Shown piece after piece: positions 10,134 to 19,012 of a DNA stretch of 56,313 nt (position 1 is the first letter of the stretch; each line of letters begins with the position of its first letter). The translations under genes were made by a program, and so were the position numbers. The stretch lies in NCBI GenBank assembly GCA_002705575.1, contig PAHI01000074.1, positions 1 through 56,313 of the forward strand. Direction: 5' to 3'. The notes beneath the pieces are model-generated. The model was given only the letters and a program-made list of their open reading frames with translations. It did no database searches and was not told the DNA's origin. This DNA is from Fidelibacterota bacterium. Lineage in GTDB: Bacteria > Marinisomatota > Marinisomatia > SCGC-AAA003-L08 > GCA-002719095.

Positions 10134-10976
10134 ATGGAAAGAATTTCTAGAACATTCATCCTATTTCTCATTTTCAATATAACGCTTACCCAATTTATTA
10201 ACTTTAGCACAAACATTGATATAAGAAAAGTTCGAGATAGTAATAAATTTTATTTTGAAAACCTGTCAGAAAAAATAGATGATTTTTTCCTAATCAATTC
10301 TTTTGGCCCCAACATAGAATATCTCGATATAGAAGGAAACCTACATTTAATGATTGAGTCTGTTGCAGAATCCAACAACGGGAACATTGTAAGCGGTCAG
10401 CTAATTCTAACAAACAAAGCTGACATTATTATGCTATTAAAAGGCTTTTCTTTTCCAACAAGAGAGTTGCAAAACATATCTTTAAACCAAAACTCATTTA
10501 ATCCACTTAGCTCATTACTTGAATTTAGCGCCTATATGTTAATTGCCAACGAACTTGACACTTATGACTCTAAAGGGGGCAACCCATATTATAATATGGC
10601 TCAATTGATTGCTATCTCAGGAAAAGAATCAGATTACCCTAAAGGCTGGGAAGATAGATGGAAAAAATGTAAAGAGATTCAAGATAATTTTTTCTTACGA
10701 GATATAAAATATTACTTTTTTCTATCATATGACGACTTTTATAATAACCAGACTGAAAGCTTTAAAAATAATGTCTTTCAACTTCAAGAAGCAATTATCA
10801 AAAATGATAATTTTATAGGGCTTGACAACAATACTAAAAACTTTTTTAATGCATACTCAAGAGAAATATCAAAATATTATTATTCTATAAAATACAAAGA
10901 TGGGCTTAAATACTTAAGTTCCTATAATGCTGAAAATAAAACTATTTATCAGAGTGCTTTAGATACACTAAAATGA
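10134..10976 (+). CDS. porD: PorD-like (DUF4835) type IX secretion-associated protein
   Basis: 280 residues with a hydrophobic N-terminal signal (FILFLIFNITLTQF). The centre has the DUF4835 pattern: an L-S-S-L-L-E-F-x-A-Y segment, then a D-T-Y-x-x-x-G-G-x-P-Y-Y-x-x-A-Q motif and an aromatic stretch (YYFFLSYDDF) where family members have a conserved Tyr/His patch. The family is annotated as PorD of the type IX secretion system in Bacteroidetes; its biochemical role is unclear. This fits a genome that makes proteins with type IX sorting domains. It is the first gene of the run and overlaps the next by ATGA. The call rests on motif recall, so homology is likely but not proven. Confidence 0.68.
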   Translation: MERISRTFILFLIFNITLTQFINFSTNIDIRKVRDSNKFYFENLSEKIDDFFLINSFGPNIEYLDIEGNLHLMIESVAESNNGNIVSGQLILTNKADIIMLLKGFSFPTRELQNISLNQNSFNPLSSLLEFSAYMLIANELDTYDSKGGNPYYNMAQLIAISGKESDYPKGWEDRWKKCKEIQDNFFLRDIKYYFFLSYDDFYNNQTESFKNNVFQLQEAIIKNDNFIGLDNNTKNFFNAYSREISKYYYSIKYKDGLKYLSSYNAENKTIYQSALDTLK

Positions 10977-12277
10977 TTTATTGCAAAACTAAATCTTGCA
11001 CTATTTTTAATTTAATTATTGTTGGATTCTTTATATGTAATGACACATCTATAGACAATCTGAAAAAAGAACGTGAAAAGATTCAAGAACAGATAAAAAC
11101 AAAAGACAAAGAAATAAAGGAGCTAAGCTCTGAACTAAAGTTGTTACGAAAAAAAATAACTAAGACTACAAACAATTTAAATACGGCAACTAAAGAAGCA
11201 ATAGATAGCCAAAAAAGCTTAATCGTAATAGATAATGACATTAAAGAAACACAAAAAATTCTCAGTAATATAGAAAAAGATTTGTCAGAACTAGATATTC
11301 TTATTAATAGACAAAAAAAGAATATCCTAGATCAAGAACAAAAAATAGATTCAACTCAGAACATAATATATAATATTGAAATAGACTTTAAAAATAGGAC
11401 TCAAAAAACATATAAGCTTGGAATAAATAAAAATACTAATTGGGCAAATAAAAAATACTTGAAGAGACTAAACAGATATGTTGATGAAAGTGATAAGATT
11501 AAAGAAGAGCAATATCAATCTAGGGTTGCTGAACTGGCAGGAATAAAGAAAAGCCTAGAAAGTAATTTAAAAGAACTTGAAATTTCTCTTTTAAGTAAAC
11601 AAAAGCTTTACAATTTTAAAAAAAATGCAATTCAGAGCTTAATTTCTAGTAGGCGTAAAAAAGAGAAATTATTGAAAAAACTAACTGATCAAAAAAATGA
11701 TCTTGAAAATTCATTAAAAACAATTAAAACAACAGAAAAGCAAAAAGAAAATGCTATAGAATCTATTAAGAAAAAAATAAAACAACTTTCAATAGATAAA
11801 GAGCAGAACAAAAAGAGAACTGATGAACTTATTCGTATAAGATTAGAAAATAATAAACAAATATCTGGTAATTTTAGCGATATGAAAGGTAAGCTGATAT
11901 GGCCAACAAGTGGCATTATAGTATCAAAATTTGGTAATCAGCTAAATAAAGAGCTTAAGACTATTACAGAAAATATCGGAATTGACATCCAATGTGAAAA
12001 GGATGCATCTATTGTATCTGTAATGGATGGAATAGTTAGTTTGATAAGCTATATACCAGGACATGGTAATATTATAATAATTGACCATGGGGAGGATTAC
12101 AGTACAGTATATGCTAATATTGTAAAAATTTCTATATATGAGGAACAGTACGTTAAATCTGGACAAATAATTGCCAAAACTCAAAGTCCTGCTAATAGCA
12201 ATAAAAGTTTGATGCATTTTGAAATATGGAAAAAAGATAAAAACCTCAATCCAGAAGGCTGGCTAAAGAAAAAGTGA
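10973..12277 (+). CDS. EnvC-like murein hydrolase activator, degenerate LytM/M23 domain
   Basis: 434 residues: an N-terminal hydrophobic export segment (about 10-25), a long Lys/Glu-rich coiled coil (about 25-300), and a C-terminal LytM/M23 fold starting at WPTSGIIVSKFG (about 308). Active M23 enzymes have H-x3-D and H-x-H zinc motifs. Here the first His is Asn (NIGID, about 335), and the HxH site reads YAN instead of YAH (HGEDYSTVYAN, about 373-383). Only the HFEIW motif (about 415) keeps its His. This is the pattern of EnvC/NlpD activators, which have no hydrolase activity of their own but switch on cell-separation amidases at the septum. It overlaps its neighbours by 4 bases on each side. 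Confidence 0.85.
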   Translation: MIYCKTKSCTIFNLIIVGFFICNDTSIDNLKKEREKIQEQIKTKDKEIKELSSELKLLRKKITKTTNNLNTATKEAIDSQKSLIVIDNDIKETQKILSNIEKDLSELDILINRQKKNILDQEQKIDSTQNIIYNIEIDFKNRTQKTYKLGINKNTNWANKKYLKRLNRYVDESDKIKEEQYQSRVAELAGIKKSLESNLKELEISLLSKQKLYNFKKNAIQSLISSRRKKEKLLKKLTDQKNDLENSLKTIKTTEKQKENAIESIKKKIKQLSIDKEQNKKRTDELIRIRLENNKQISGNFSDMKGKLIWPTSGIIVSKFGNQLNKELKTITENIGIDIQCEKDASIVSVMDGIVSLISYIPGHGNIIIIDHGEDYSTVYANIVKISIYEEQYVKSGQIIAKTQSPANSNKSLMHFEIWKKDKNLNPEGWLKKK

Positions 12278-13389
12278 TATATAAAAATCTAACAATCAAT
12301 AAAAAAATATGGACTATGCTAAATTCTATGAAAAAAACATCTAGAATTCCAAATGCTCTACTTTTTCATGGAAATGAAGGTATCGGAAAAGAGGCCTGTG
12401 CTATTGAATTTGCTGCACTAGTAACCTGCTCCTCTCAATTAGATGAATTTGCATGTGGAAAATGCAAATCTTGCACTAAAATACTTAGCAATAACCATGA
12501 AAGTATTAAATATATATTTCCATTGCCTAGAGGTAAAATAACTAATAAAAAAGATAGCATCCTAAAATCTTTCAATCATAAAACTATAGAGCAATATAAT
12601 AGAGAGCTAAACCTTAAAATTATGAAACCTTATCATAAAATAGAGTTAGATAATGCTAATACTATACTAATTAACAGCATACGAGATATAAAAAAAGAAA
12701 TCTATACAACTACAACAAACGATTCATGGCGCATAATCGTAATATTTGAATCAGAAAAACTATGTTATCCGAACCAAGAATCAGCAAACTCTTTATTAAA
12801 GATTTTAGAAGAACCTCCAAAAAAAACTCTATTTATATTGACAACATCAAAAATCAGCCTACTATTAGATACAATTAAATCAAGATGTATAGATTTGTAC
12901 TTCCCTAGACCATCTGAAGAATACTTTAATTCTTTATCAAACAACAAAACCAACATAAACTTATACAAATTATTAGATGCAAATATACAAAATCTGACGA
13001 ACATAAAAGATATTGAAGTAAATGCTCTAGAGATATTTGTAAAAAACTTTAATAAATTACATAGAGATAAAGAAATAATGTCAATTAACCTAATATCTGA
13101 AATAACCAAATTAAATCAATCTGATAAAAAGCTATTTTTAGTTTACATTGAATCAATAAAACACTACTATAAAGACTTGGCAATAATAAAAACAGATAAA
13201 AATAGCGATAATCTTACATTTAATTTTTTAAAATCTGATTATTTGGAATTAAACAATAGTGCCACGAAAAAAAACTGGTCTTACTGCGTAGATACTATTA
13301 GTAACTTTCAAGATAATCTGCAAAAAAATTTAAACTTGAACTTATCTATGATAAACTTACTTACAACAATAAAAAGCTTTGCACTATAA
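12274..13389 (+). CDS. holB: DNA polymerase III delta' subunit
   Basis: 371 residues with a GTG start inside a GTGA overlap with the previous gene. The AAA+ clamp-loader pattern is clear: GNEGIGKE at 33-40 (the P-loop Ser/Thr is replaced by Glu, consistent with a non-hydrolysing delta' subunit), a zinc module with C52, C61, C64 and C67, the LLKILEEPPKKT motif (about 170-185) and the sensor motif TIKSRC (about 204). It acts in the clamp loader that places the sliding clamp on DNA. The order holB then metG and tatD is common in bacteria, which supports the call. Confidence 0.88.
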   Translation: MIYKNLTINKKIWTMLNSMKKTSRIPNALLFHGNEGIGKEACAIEFAALVTCSSQLDEFACGKCKSCTKILSNNHESIKYIFPLPRGKITNKKDSILKSFNHKTIEQYNRELNLKIMKPYHKIELDNANTILINSIRDIKKEIYTTTTNDSWRIIVIFESEKLCYPNQESANSLLKILEEPPKKTLFILTTSKISLLLDTIKSRCIDLYFPRPSEEYFNSLSNNKTNINLYKLLDANIQNLTNIKDIEVNALEIFVKNFNKLHRDKEIMSINLISEITKLNQSDKKLFLVYIESIKHYYKDLAIIKTDKNSDNLTFNFLKSDYLELNNSATKKNWSYCVDTISNFQDNLQKNLNLNLSMINLLTTIKSFAL

Positions 13390-13390
13390 A

Positions 13391-14899
13391 ATGAAAAAAT
13401 TTTACATAACAACACCACTATACTATGTGAATGATAAACCTCATATTGGACACGCGTATACAACAATACTAGCTGATGTTTTAACTAGATATAATAAGTT
13501 AATGGGTAAAGATGTCTTTTTTTTGACAGGAACTGATGAGCACGGTCAAAAAGTTCAAGAAGCTGCATTAAAGCTGAACAGAACTCCTAAAAAACATGTT
13601 GACAAAATTCATAAAAACTACATAGATCTATGGGAAAAATTAAACATCAACTATAATAAGTTTATAAGAACAACAGATAGCAATCATATAAATAAAGTCC
13701 AGAAAGTTTTAAAAAACCTATGGGATCTTGGCGAAATATATACAGCTGAATATGAAGGTCTTTACTCTGTATCAGAAGAACGATTTATAACAGAAAAAGA
13801 ATATGAGGAAGGCGACTACAGAGAGATAAAAAGACTTAAAGAAAAAAATTATTTTTTCAAAATGTCAAAATATCAGAAAAAATTAATAAATCACATAAAT
13901 GAAAATCCTGATTTTATAATCCCAGAATCAAGAAAAAATGAAATATTGGGCTTTCTTAAAAAACCTCTAGAAGACTTATGCATTTCAAGGCCTAAAGATA
14001 GATTAGAATGGGGAATTGAGATGCCATTTGATAAAAACTATGTAACATACGTATGGTTTGATGCGTTGCTTAACTATATAACAGCTATTGAATGGGATAA
14101 CAATAAAGATTTTTTTAATAAATGGTGGCCTGCAAACTACCATTTAATGGGTAAAGATATAATAACAACTCATGCAGTATACTGGACAACAATGCTAATG
14201 GCCAATAAAATTCCATTACCCAAACATATTATTGCGCATGGATGGTGGCTCATCGAAGACGCTAAAATGTCAAAGTCTATAGGAAATGTAGTAAATCCAA
14301 TAGAACTAATTAATTATTATGGAGAAGATTCACTTAGATTTTTTTTAATGAGGGAAATGACACTTGGACATGACGCCTCATTCTCATTTGATTTATTTAA
14401 AAGAAGATACAATGATGACTTAGCTAATGACTTAGGTAATCTTTTGAATAGAATCACAATTCTAATAAAAAAGTTTTGTAATAATTCTATACCAACTATA
14501 AAAGACAAAAATAAAATAGATAATGACTTAATTAATAAAATAAAAAATCTTCCAATCCAATCTCTAGAAAATGTTAAAAACCTGAAAATCAACCTAGCAA
14601 TTAAAGATATTATGAGCTTAGTAAAATCAATAAATAAATATTTAGAAATAACAGAGCCCTGGAAAGCTTTAAAAACTAACGTAAACAATCAAAGTTCTCT
14701 AAATACTTTAGCAATATCTTCAGAAGCGATAGCTATTTCTGCAAAACTATTACTTCCTATTATGCCAAAAAAATGCAAAAAAATACTTCAGATATTAGGC
14801 ATACAAAATCAATTTACAGCCTTAACTTTCGGAACACTATCTCATAATAAAATACAAAAACATGCAGCCTTGTTTCCACGAATAGATAGCAATGATTGA
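13391..14899 (+). CDS. metG: Methionyl-tRNA synthetase
   Basis: Charges tRNA-Met with methionine. The start was taken at 13391 (MKKFYITTPLYYV), where family members begin, rather than at an in-frame ATG 12 bases earlier inside holB. The class I signature PHIGHAY is near the N-terminus and AKMSKSIGN (KMSKS loop) is near residue 297. The catalytic domain also has TGTDEHGQK and YVWFDALLNY. The connective insert has no Cys pairs, so this is the zinc-free MetRS type. At 503 residues it lacks the C-terminal EMAP-like tRNA-binding extension found in some relatives. It overlaps tatD by 8 bases. Confidence 0.95.
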   Translation: MKKFYITTPLYYVNDKPHIGHAYTTILADVLTRYNKLMGKDVFFLTGTDEHGQKVQEAALKLNRTPKKHVDKIHKNYIDLWEKLNINYNKFIRTTDSNHINKVQKVLKNLWDLGEIYTAEYEGLYSVSEERFITEKEYEEGDYREIKRLKEKNYFFKMSKYQKKLINHINENPDFIIPESRKNEILGFLKKPLEDLCISRPKDRLEWGIEMPFDKNYVTYVWFDALLNYITAIEWDNNKDFFNKWWPANYHLMGKDIITTHAVYWTTMLMANKIPLPKHIIAHGWWLIEDAKMSKSIGNVVNPIELINYYGEDSLRFFLMREMTLGHDASFSFDLFKRRYNDDLANDLGNLLNRITILIKKFCNNSIPTIKDKNKIDNDLINKIKNLPIQSLENVKNLKINLAIKDIMSLVKSINKYLEITEPWKALKTNVNNQSSLNTLAISSEAIAISAKLLLPIMPKKCKKILQILGIQNQFTALTFGTLSHNKIQKHAALFPRIDSND

Positions 14900-15656
14900 T
14901 ACACATTGTCATATTAATGATAAAAGGTATAAAAAAGACTTAAATGAAGTAATCCTCAAAGCTATTGATTCTGGAGTCCAAAAAATGATTTGTGTAGGAG
15001 TAGACCTAAAAACATCAGAAAAATCACTTAAAATTGCAGATACTTTCAATGAAGTTTATGCAAGTGTTGGCTACCATCCTCATGAATCAAAAGAAGCAAA
15101 AAAAGGATATTTATATGAATTAGAGTCCATGGCTAAAAACCCTAAAGTTGTAGCTATAGGAGAAACAGGACTTGATTATCATTACAACATAAGTAACAAA
15201 TTAGTCCAAAAAAAAATTTTTAACGAACAAATAGAGCTTTCAAAAGATTTAAAAATCCCAATAATAATACATAACAGATCATCTGATGCTGACTTAATAT
15301 CGATTATAGAATCTACAAATCTAAGTAATGGTGTAGTTCATTGTTTCTCTGGTGATTGGGATTTTGCAAAAAAACTTTTAAGCCATAATATAAAATTATC
15401 TTTTACAGGCATGATTACATTTATCAAAGATCCCATCTTGGAAGTTTTGGAGAAAATTAACTTAGAAGATTTTTTTATTGAAACAGATTCTCCATATCTG
15501 GCTCCTGCACCATACAGGGGTAAAAGAAATGAGCCTTCAATGATAAAATTAATTGCTGAAAAAATTGCAGACGTAAAAAAACTGCCTACAAAAAAAATTG
15601 TCAATCATACAACAGATAACGCTCTTAAATTTTTTAAAAAATTGACTGACTCATGA
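14892..15656 (+). CDS. tatD: TatD-family metal-dependent DNase / hydrolase
   Basis: 254 residues, typical for the family. The metal-site residues are present in order: THCH near the start, GETGLDY (Glu), HNRSSDAD (His), VVHCFSG (His) and ETDSPY (Asp). TatD enzymes are cytoplasmic TIM-barrel deoxyribonucleases, and some also act as D-aminoacyl-tRNA deacylases. The metG-tatD-rsmA order is widely conserved. It overlaps both neighbours, so translation is probably coupled. Confidence 0.9.
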   Translation: MIDTHCHINDKRYKKDLNEVILKAIDSGVQKMICVGVDLKTSEKSLKIADTFNEVYASVGYHPHESKEAKKGYLYELESMAKNPKVVAIGETGLDYHYNISNKLVQKKIFNEQIELSKDLKIPIIIHNRSSDADLISIIESTNLSNGVVHCFSGDWDFAKKLLSHNIKLSFTGMITFIKDPILEVLEKINLEDFFIETDSPYLAPAPYRGKRNEPSMIKLIAEKIADVKKLPTKKIVNHTTDNALKFFKKLTDS

Positions 15657-16393
15657 TTCACCCCAAAAAAAAATGGGGACAAAACTTTCTAGTAGACCCA
15701 AATATTTCAAAAAAAATTGTCAATCTACTAGACATTAATTTAAATGATACTATACTAGAAATTGGACCTGGCAAAGGTGCTCTCACAAAGTATATTAAAG
15801 CAAAAAAAATTACAGCAATCGAAATAGATAACAATCTATGCGAACTTATTGAAAAACAAAAAATCAAAAATTTAGATATTATAAATCAAGATTTTCTGAA
15901 AACTAATTTAAATAATCTGAAGTTCAATAAGATTGTTGGAAATTTACCATATAATATAAGTTCCCAAATAATTTTCAAACTATTAGGAAAATGTGATTGG
16001 AGTAAAGCAGTGATAATGCTTCAGAAAGAACTCGCAGATAGAATAGCTTCAAATAAAGGAACTAAAAAATATGGAAGAATATCTGTCATGATACAATCAA
16101 TGTGCCATGTAACTAAAGAATTCAACATTTCAGCAAACTGTTTTTATCCAAAACCAGAAGTAACATCATCTATAATATCTTTAGTTAATAAAAAAACACC
16201 TATTGATTATAAAAATTTAGAATTAATAGTACGTGCTTGCTTTAGTCAGCGTCGAAAAAAAATAAAGAACACTTTAAAAGAAGTTTGCAAACATGAAAAT
16301 CTATCTAACTACTATGATAAAAGACCTGAAAGTTTAAGCGTAGACGATTTTCTATTGATATCTAAAACAATTAAGCAAAACTCCTTGTTATAG
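15653..16393 (+). CDS. rsmA: 16S rRNA dimethyladenosine transferase
   Basis: 246 residues, also known as KsgA. It dimethylates two adjacent adenines near the 3' end of 16S rRNA during small-subunit maturation. The family N-terminus HPKKKWGQNFLVD, SAM loop EIGPGKGALT, catalytic NLPYNISS and later CFSQRRKKIKNTL are all present. It starts within the tatD stop codon (ATGA). A 45-base gap separates it from rpoD. Confidence 0.95.
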   Translation: MIHPKKKWGQNFLVDPNISKKIVNLLDINLNDTILEIGPGKGALTKYIKAKKITAIEIDNNLCELIEKQKIKNLDIINQDFLKTNLNNLKFNKIVGNLPYNISSQIIFKLLGKCDWSKAVIMLQKELADRIASNKGTKKYGRISVMIQSMCHVTKEFNISANCFYPKPEVTSSIISLVNKKTPIDYKNLELIVRACFSQRRKKIKNTLKEVCKHENLSNYYDKRPESLSVDDFLLISKTIKQNSLL

Positions 16394-16438
16394 TTGTTAT
16401 TATTTAATAAAATACTTGGCTAAACAAAAACTATATAT

Positions 16439-17425
16439 ATGGCTAAAGCAAAAACTATAAAAAACAAAACACTACCTGATGATAAAAAAACAGGAAAAAA
16501 ACAAAAAGATTCATCTAAAATAAAAAAAGCTGTTAAAAAAGCACCTAGGAAAACACGCCAAAAAAAAGTTGATAAAAAAATTCAGACACTCGGTAGTGAC
16601 GCAAATAGATCCTTAAGTAAATACTTAAATGAAATCAGTAAATTTGAACCTTTAGACCCAGAAAGAGAGGTTGAATTAGCTATAAGAGTAAGAGAGGGTG
16701 ACCGCAAAGCTCTGACTGAGCTAACGGAAGCAAATCTACGATTTGTTGTAAGTGTAGCAAAAGACTACCAAGGGCAAGGATTGCCTTTAACAGACTTGAT
16801 AAATGAAGGAAACCTAGGACTTATTAAGGCTGCTGAAAGATTTGATGAAACCAGAGGGTTTAAGTTTATTTCATATGCAGTTTGGTGGATAAGGCAATCA
16901 GTATTACAAGCATTGGCAGAACACTCTAGAATTGTAAGACTGCCCTTAAATAGAGTAGGTACTATTAGCAAAATAAACAAAGCATCTGAAAAGCTTGAAC
17001 AAGAGTTTGAAAGGCCTCCTAGGGCAGATGAGCTATCAAAACAATTGGATATGAAAGTCAATGAAATAAATGATGCCCAAAGAATATCAAGAAGACATCA
17101 TTCTCTAGATACTCCATTTGCGGATGATGATAAAAATAGTCTTTTAGATATAATTCCTGACTCTTTATCTGATTCACCCGATAAAGAATTAAATTTAGAC
17201 TCGCTAAGGGATGAAGTTCAATCAGCTTTATCTACATTGAAAGAAAGAGAAAGAGATGTTATAAAAATGTATTTTGGGATTGACTATGAATACGCACTGA
17301 CTTTAAATGAAATCGGAGAGGAATTTGGACTTACAAGAGAAAGGGTTCGACAGATAAAAGAAAAAGCAATCAGAAGACTTAGACATAGATCACGTAGCAG
17401 AAGATTGCGAACATACTTAGGATAG
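16439..17425 (+). CDS. rpoD: Primary RNA polymerase sigma factor (sigma-70, RpoD/SigA type)
   Basis: 328 residues. A Lys-rich leader of about 50 residues replaces region 1.1. Region 1.2 (SLSKYLNEI), region 2 ([18 protein letters not shown], then [14 protein letters not shown] and RIVRLPLNR), region 3 and a complete region 4 helix-turn-helix ([17 protein letters not shown]) follow. The short form without region 1.1 resembles the primary sigma factor of Bacteroidetes. It directs RNA polymerase to housekeeping promoters. Its stop codon overlaps the ribosome-binding site of rpsU, so the two are probably one transcript. Confidence 0.93.
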   Translation: MAKAKTIKNKTLPDDKKTGKKQKDSSKIKKAVKKAPRKTRQKKVDKKIQTLGSDANRSLSKYLNEISKFEPLDPEREVELAIRVREGDRKALTELTEANLRFVVSVAKDYQGQGLPLTDLINEGNLGLIKAAERFDETRGFKFISYAVWWIRQSVLQALAEHSRIVRLPLNRVGTISKINKASEKLEQEFERPPRADELSKQLDMKVNEINDAQRISRRHHSLDTPFADDDKNSLLDIIPDSLSDSPDKELNLDSLRDEVQSALSTLKERERDVIKMYFGIDYEYALTLNEIGEEFGLTRERVRQIKEKAIRRLRHRSRSRRLRTYLG

Positions 17426-17428
17426 GAG
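17424..17428 (+). promoter_or_regulatory. Shine-Dalgarno of rpsU
   Basis: AGGAG overlaps the rpoD stop codon and sits 6 bases before a TTG. It fixes the start of the S21 gene at a non-ATG codon and implies coupling to rpoD translation. Confidence 0.75.
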
Positions 17429-17434
17429 ACTATT

Positions 17435-17614
17435 TTGATAGAAATTACAATAAGAGATAATGAACCGTTTGAGAAAGCTTTAAGACGCTTTAAAAAAAAG
17501 TGGGAAAAAGCAGGGGTTTTAAGAGCTGTAAAAAACAAAGCTTACTATTTAAAGCCTAGTGAACGAAGAAAGCTCGCCAAAACAAAAAAAAGAAAAAGAT
17601 ATCCATCGTTTTAA
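17435..17614 (+). CDS. rpsU: 30S ribosomal protein S21
   Basis: A 59-residue gene with a TTG start. The protein has the S21 pattern RDNEPFEKALRRFKKKWEKAG, shown here as pieces: IEITIRDNEPFEKALRRF, then KKKWEKAGVLRAV, then YYLKPSERRK and a basic tail ending KKRKRYPSF. S21 binds the 30S platform and helps initiation. Family length is about 55-70 residues, so it is complete. Pairing with rpoD recalls the rpsU-dnaG-rpoD operon of other bacteria, here without dnaG and with the order reversed. Short length and the TTG start make it easy to miss. Confidence 0.93.
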   Translation: MIEITIRDNEPFEKALRRFKKKWEKAGVLRAVKNKAYYLKPSERRKLAKTKKRKRYPSF

Positions 17615-17650
17615 TTTCATAGTGCGTTTTCGTGTTGTCTTAAAATTACT

Positions 17651-19012
17651 ATGGAACTAATCAGAAGCATATCTGGAATCAGAGGAATTATTGGAGTCAA
17701 CTTCAATGATACAATTGCTTCAGAATATGCTAAATCATTCAGTTCTTTACAACCACAAGGTCCTCTGCTTTTAGGAAGAGATACACGGAAAAAAGGGCTT
17801 GAAATAATAACTAAAATAAAAAAAGATTTAATTTCTCTAGGTAGAGATGTTTATGACTGCGATATAGCCCCAACTCCAATAATTCAATTTTTAGCAAAAA
17901 AACTTGAAACTAGTGGAGCTATAATGATAACTGCAAGCCATAATCCAGAAGAATGGAATGGAATGAAATTCATAGATTGTGACGGGTGCTTTATTAGTCA
18001 AGAAAAAAACGAGGACCTTCTATATAATATCGATAATAGAATTGAGCCAATCAAATTCAATAATAATGCTAAATCTAGAAATACAACAAATTCGATATCT
18101 CTCTTTATTGATGCATTATTAAAACTCAATTTTATAAACCTCGAACAGATAAAAAGAAAAAAATTTAAGGTTGTCGTCGATACTGTAAACGGAGCAAATT
18201 ATCATTTATTACCCTATTTTTTAAAAAAATTAGGATGTGATGTGGTTGAGATTTTTTGTAATAATTCTGGTTCTTTTGATAGAAATCCTGAACCTCTAGC
18301 AGAAAACTTAAATTTATTATGTAAAAAAGTCACTAAAGAAAAAGCTGACTTAGGATTAGCCTGTGATCCTGATGGTGACAGATTGTCTATTGTCGACAAT
18401 CTCGGATCTGCAATAGGAGAAGAAAATACATTAGTGCTTTGCGCTGATTCATACTATAATGAAACCAACTGCAAAACTCCATTAATAACAAATCTTTCAT
18501 CGTCTATGTGTCTTGACTACATTGCATCTAAGCATAATGTGCCAATATTAAGATCTGCAATAGGAGAAGCAAATGTTATAGAGCTTATGAAAAAAGAGAA
18601 TGCGCATTTTGGTGGTGAAGGTAATGGTGGCGTCATATTAAAAGATATTCATTTAGGAAGAGACTCTCTAGTTGCAACAATCATGATTTTAAATATGTTA
18701 GCTAAAAATAATATCTCTTTAGATAAAGTTATGTCCAAAATACCTAAATACTATATGATAAAAGAAAAGACAGGCGCATCAAATTTCGATATATCTAAAT
18801 TTTATAATCACTTATCAAAAACACATCCTGGTTCAAAAAAAGATTCAACTGATGGATTGAAATTATCATGGAATGATAAATGGCTTCATATAAGAACTTC
18901 AAATACTGAGCCAGTTATTAGAATTATTGCTGAATCATCTAAACTTAAAACAACTCAATTACTAATTAGTGATACCATTAATAGAATAAAGAATTATTCA
19001 ATTGAAAATTAA
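17651..19012 (+). CDS. glmM: Phosphoglucosamine mutase (phosphohexomutase family)
   Basis: 453 residues, typical length. Converts glucosamine-6-phosphate to glucosamine-1-phosphate on the way to UDP-GlcNAc, the precursor of both peptidoglycan and lipid A. The phosphoserine loop TASHNP (Ser96), the metal loop DPDGDR (about 239-244), the sugar-binding GEGNGG (about 322) and the C-terminal phosphate loop RTSNTEPVIR are all present. Phosphomannomutase or phosphoglucomutase activity cannot be excluded by motif. The N-terminus ISGIRGIIG fits GlmM-like proteins of FCB bacteria. It overlaps rlmD by 11 bases. Confidence 0.82.
   Translation: MELIRSISGIRGIIGVNFNDTIASEYAKSFSSLQPQGPLLLGRDTRKKGLEIITKIKKDLISLGRDVYDCDIAPTPIIQFLAKKLETSGAIMITASHNPEEWNGMKFIDCDGCFISQEKNEDLLYNIDNRIEPIKFNNNAKSRNTTNSISLFIDALLKLNFINLEQIKRKKFKVVVDTVNGANYHLLPYFLKKLGCDVVEIFCNNSGSFDRNPEPLAENLNLLCKKVTKEKADLGLACDPDGDRLSIVDNLGSAIGEENTLVLCADSYYNETNCKTPLITNLSSSMCLDYIASKHNVPILRSAIGEANVIELMKKENAHFGGEGNGGVILKDIHLGRDSLVATIMILNMLAKNNISLDKVMSKIPKYYMIKEKTGASNFDISKFYNHLSKTHPGSKKDSTDGLKLSWNDKWLHIRTSNTEPVIRIIAESSKLKTTQLLISDTINRIKNYSIEN

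Noticed and set aside
15653..15680. Hairpin CCCC-A9-TGGGG at the rsmA start as a regulatory element
   Set aside because: It encodes the conserved HPKKKWGQ motif, so the bases are explained by the protein; the stem is only 4-5 bp.
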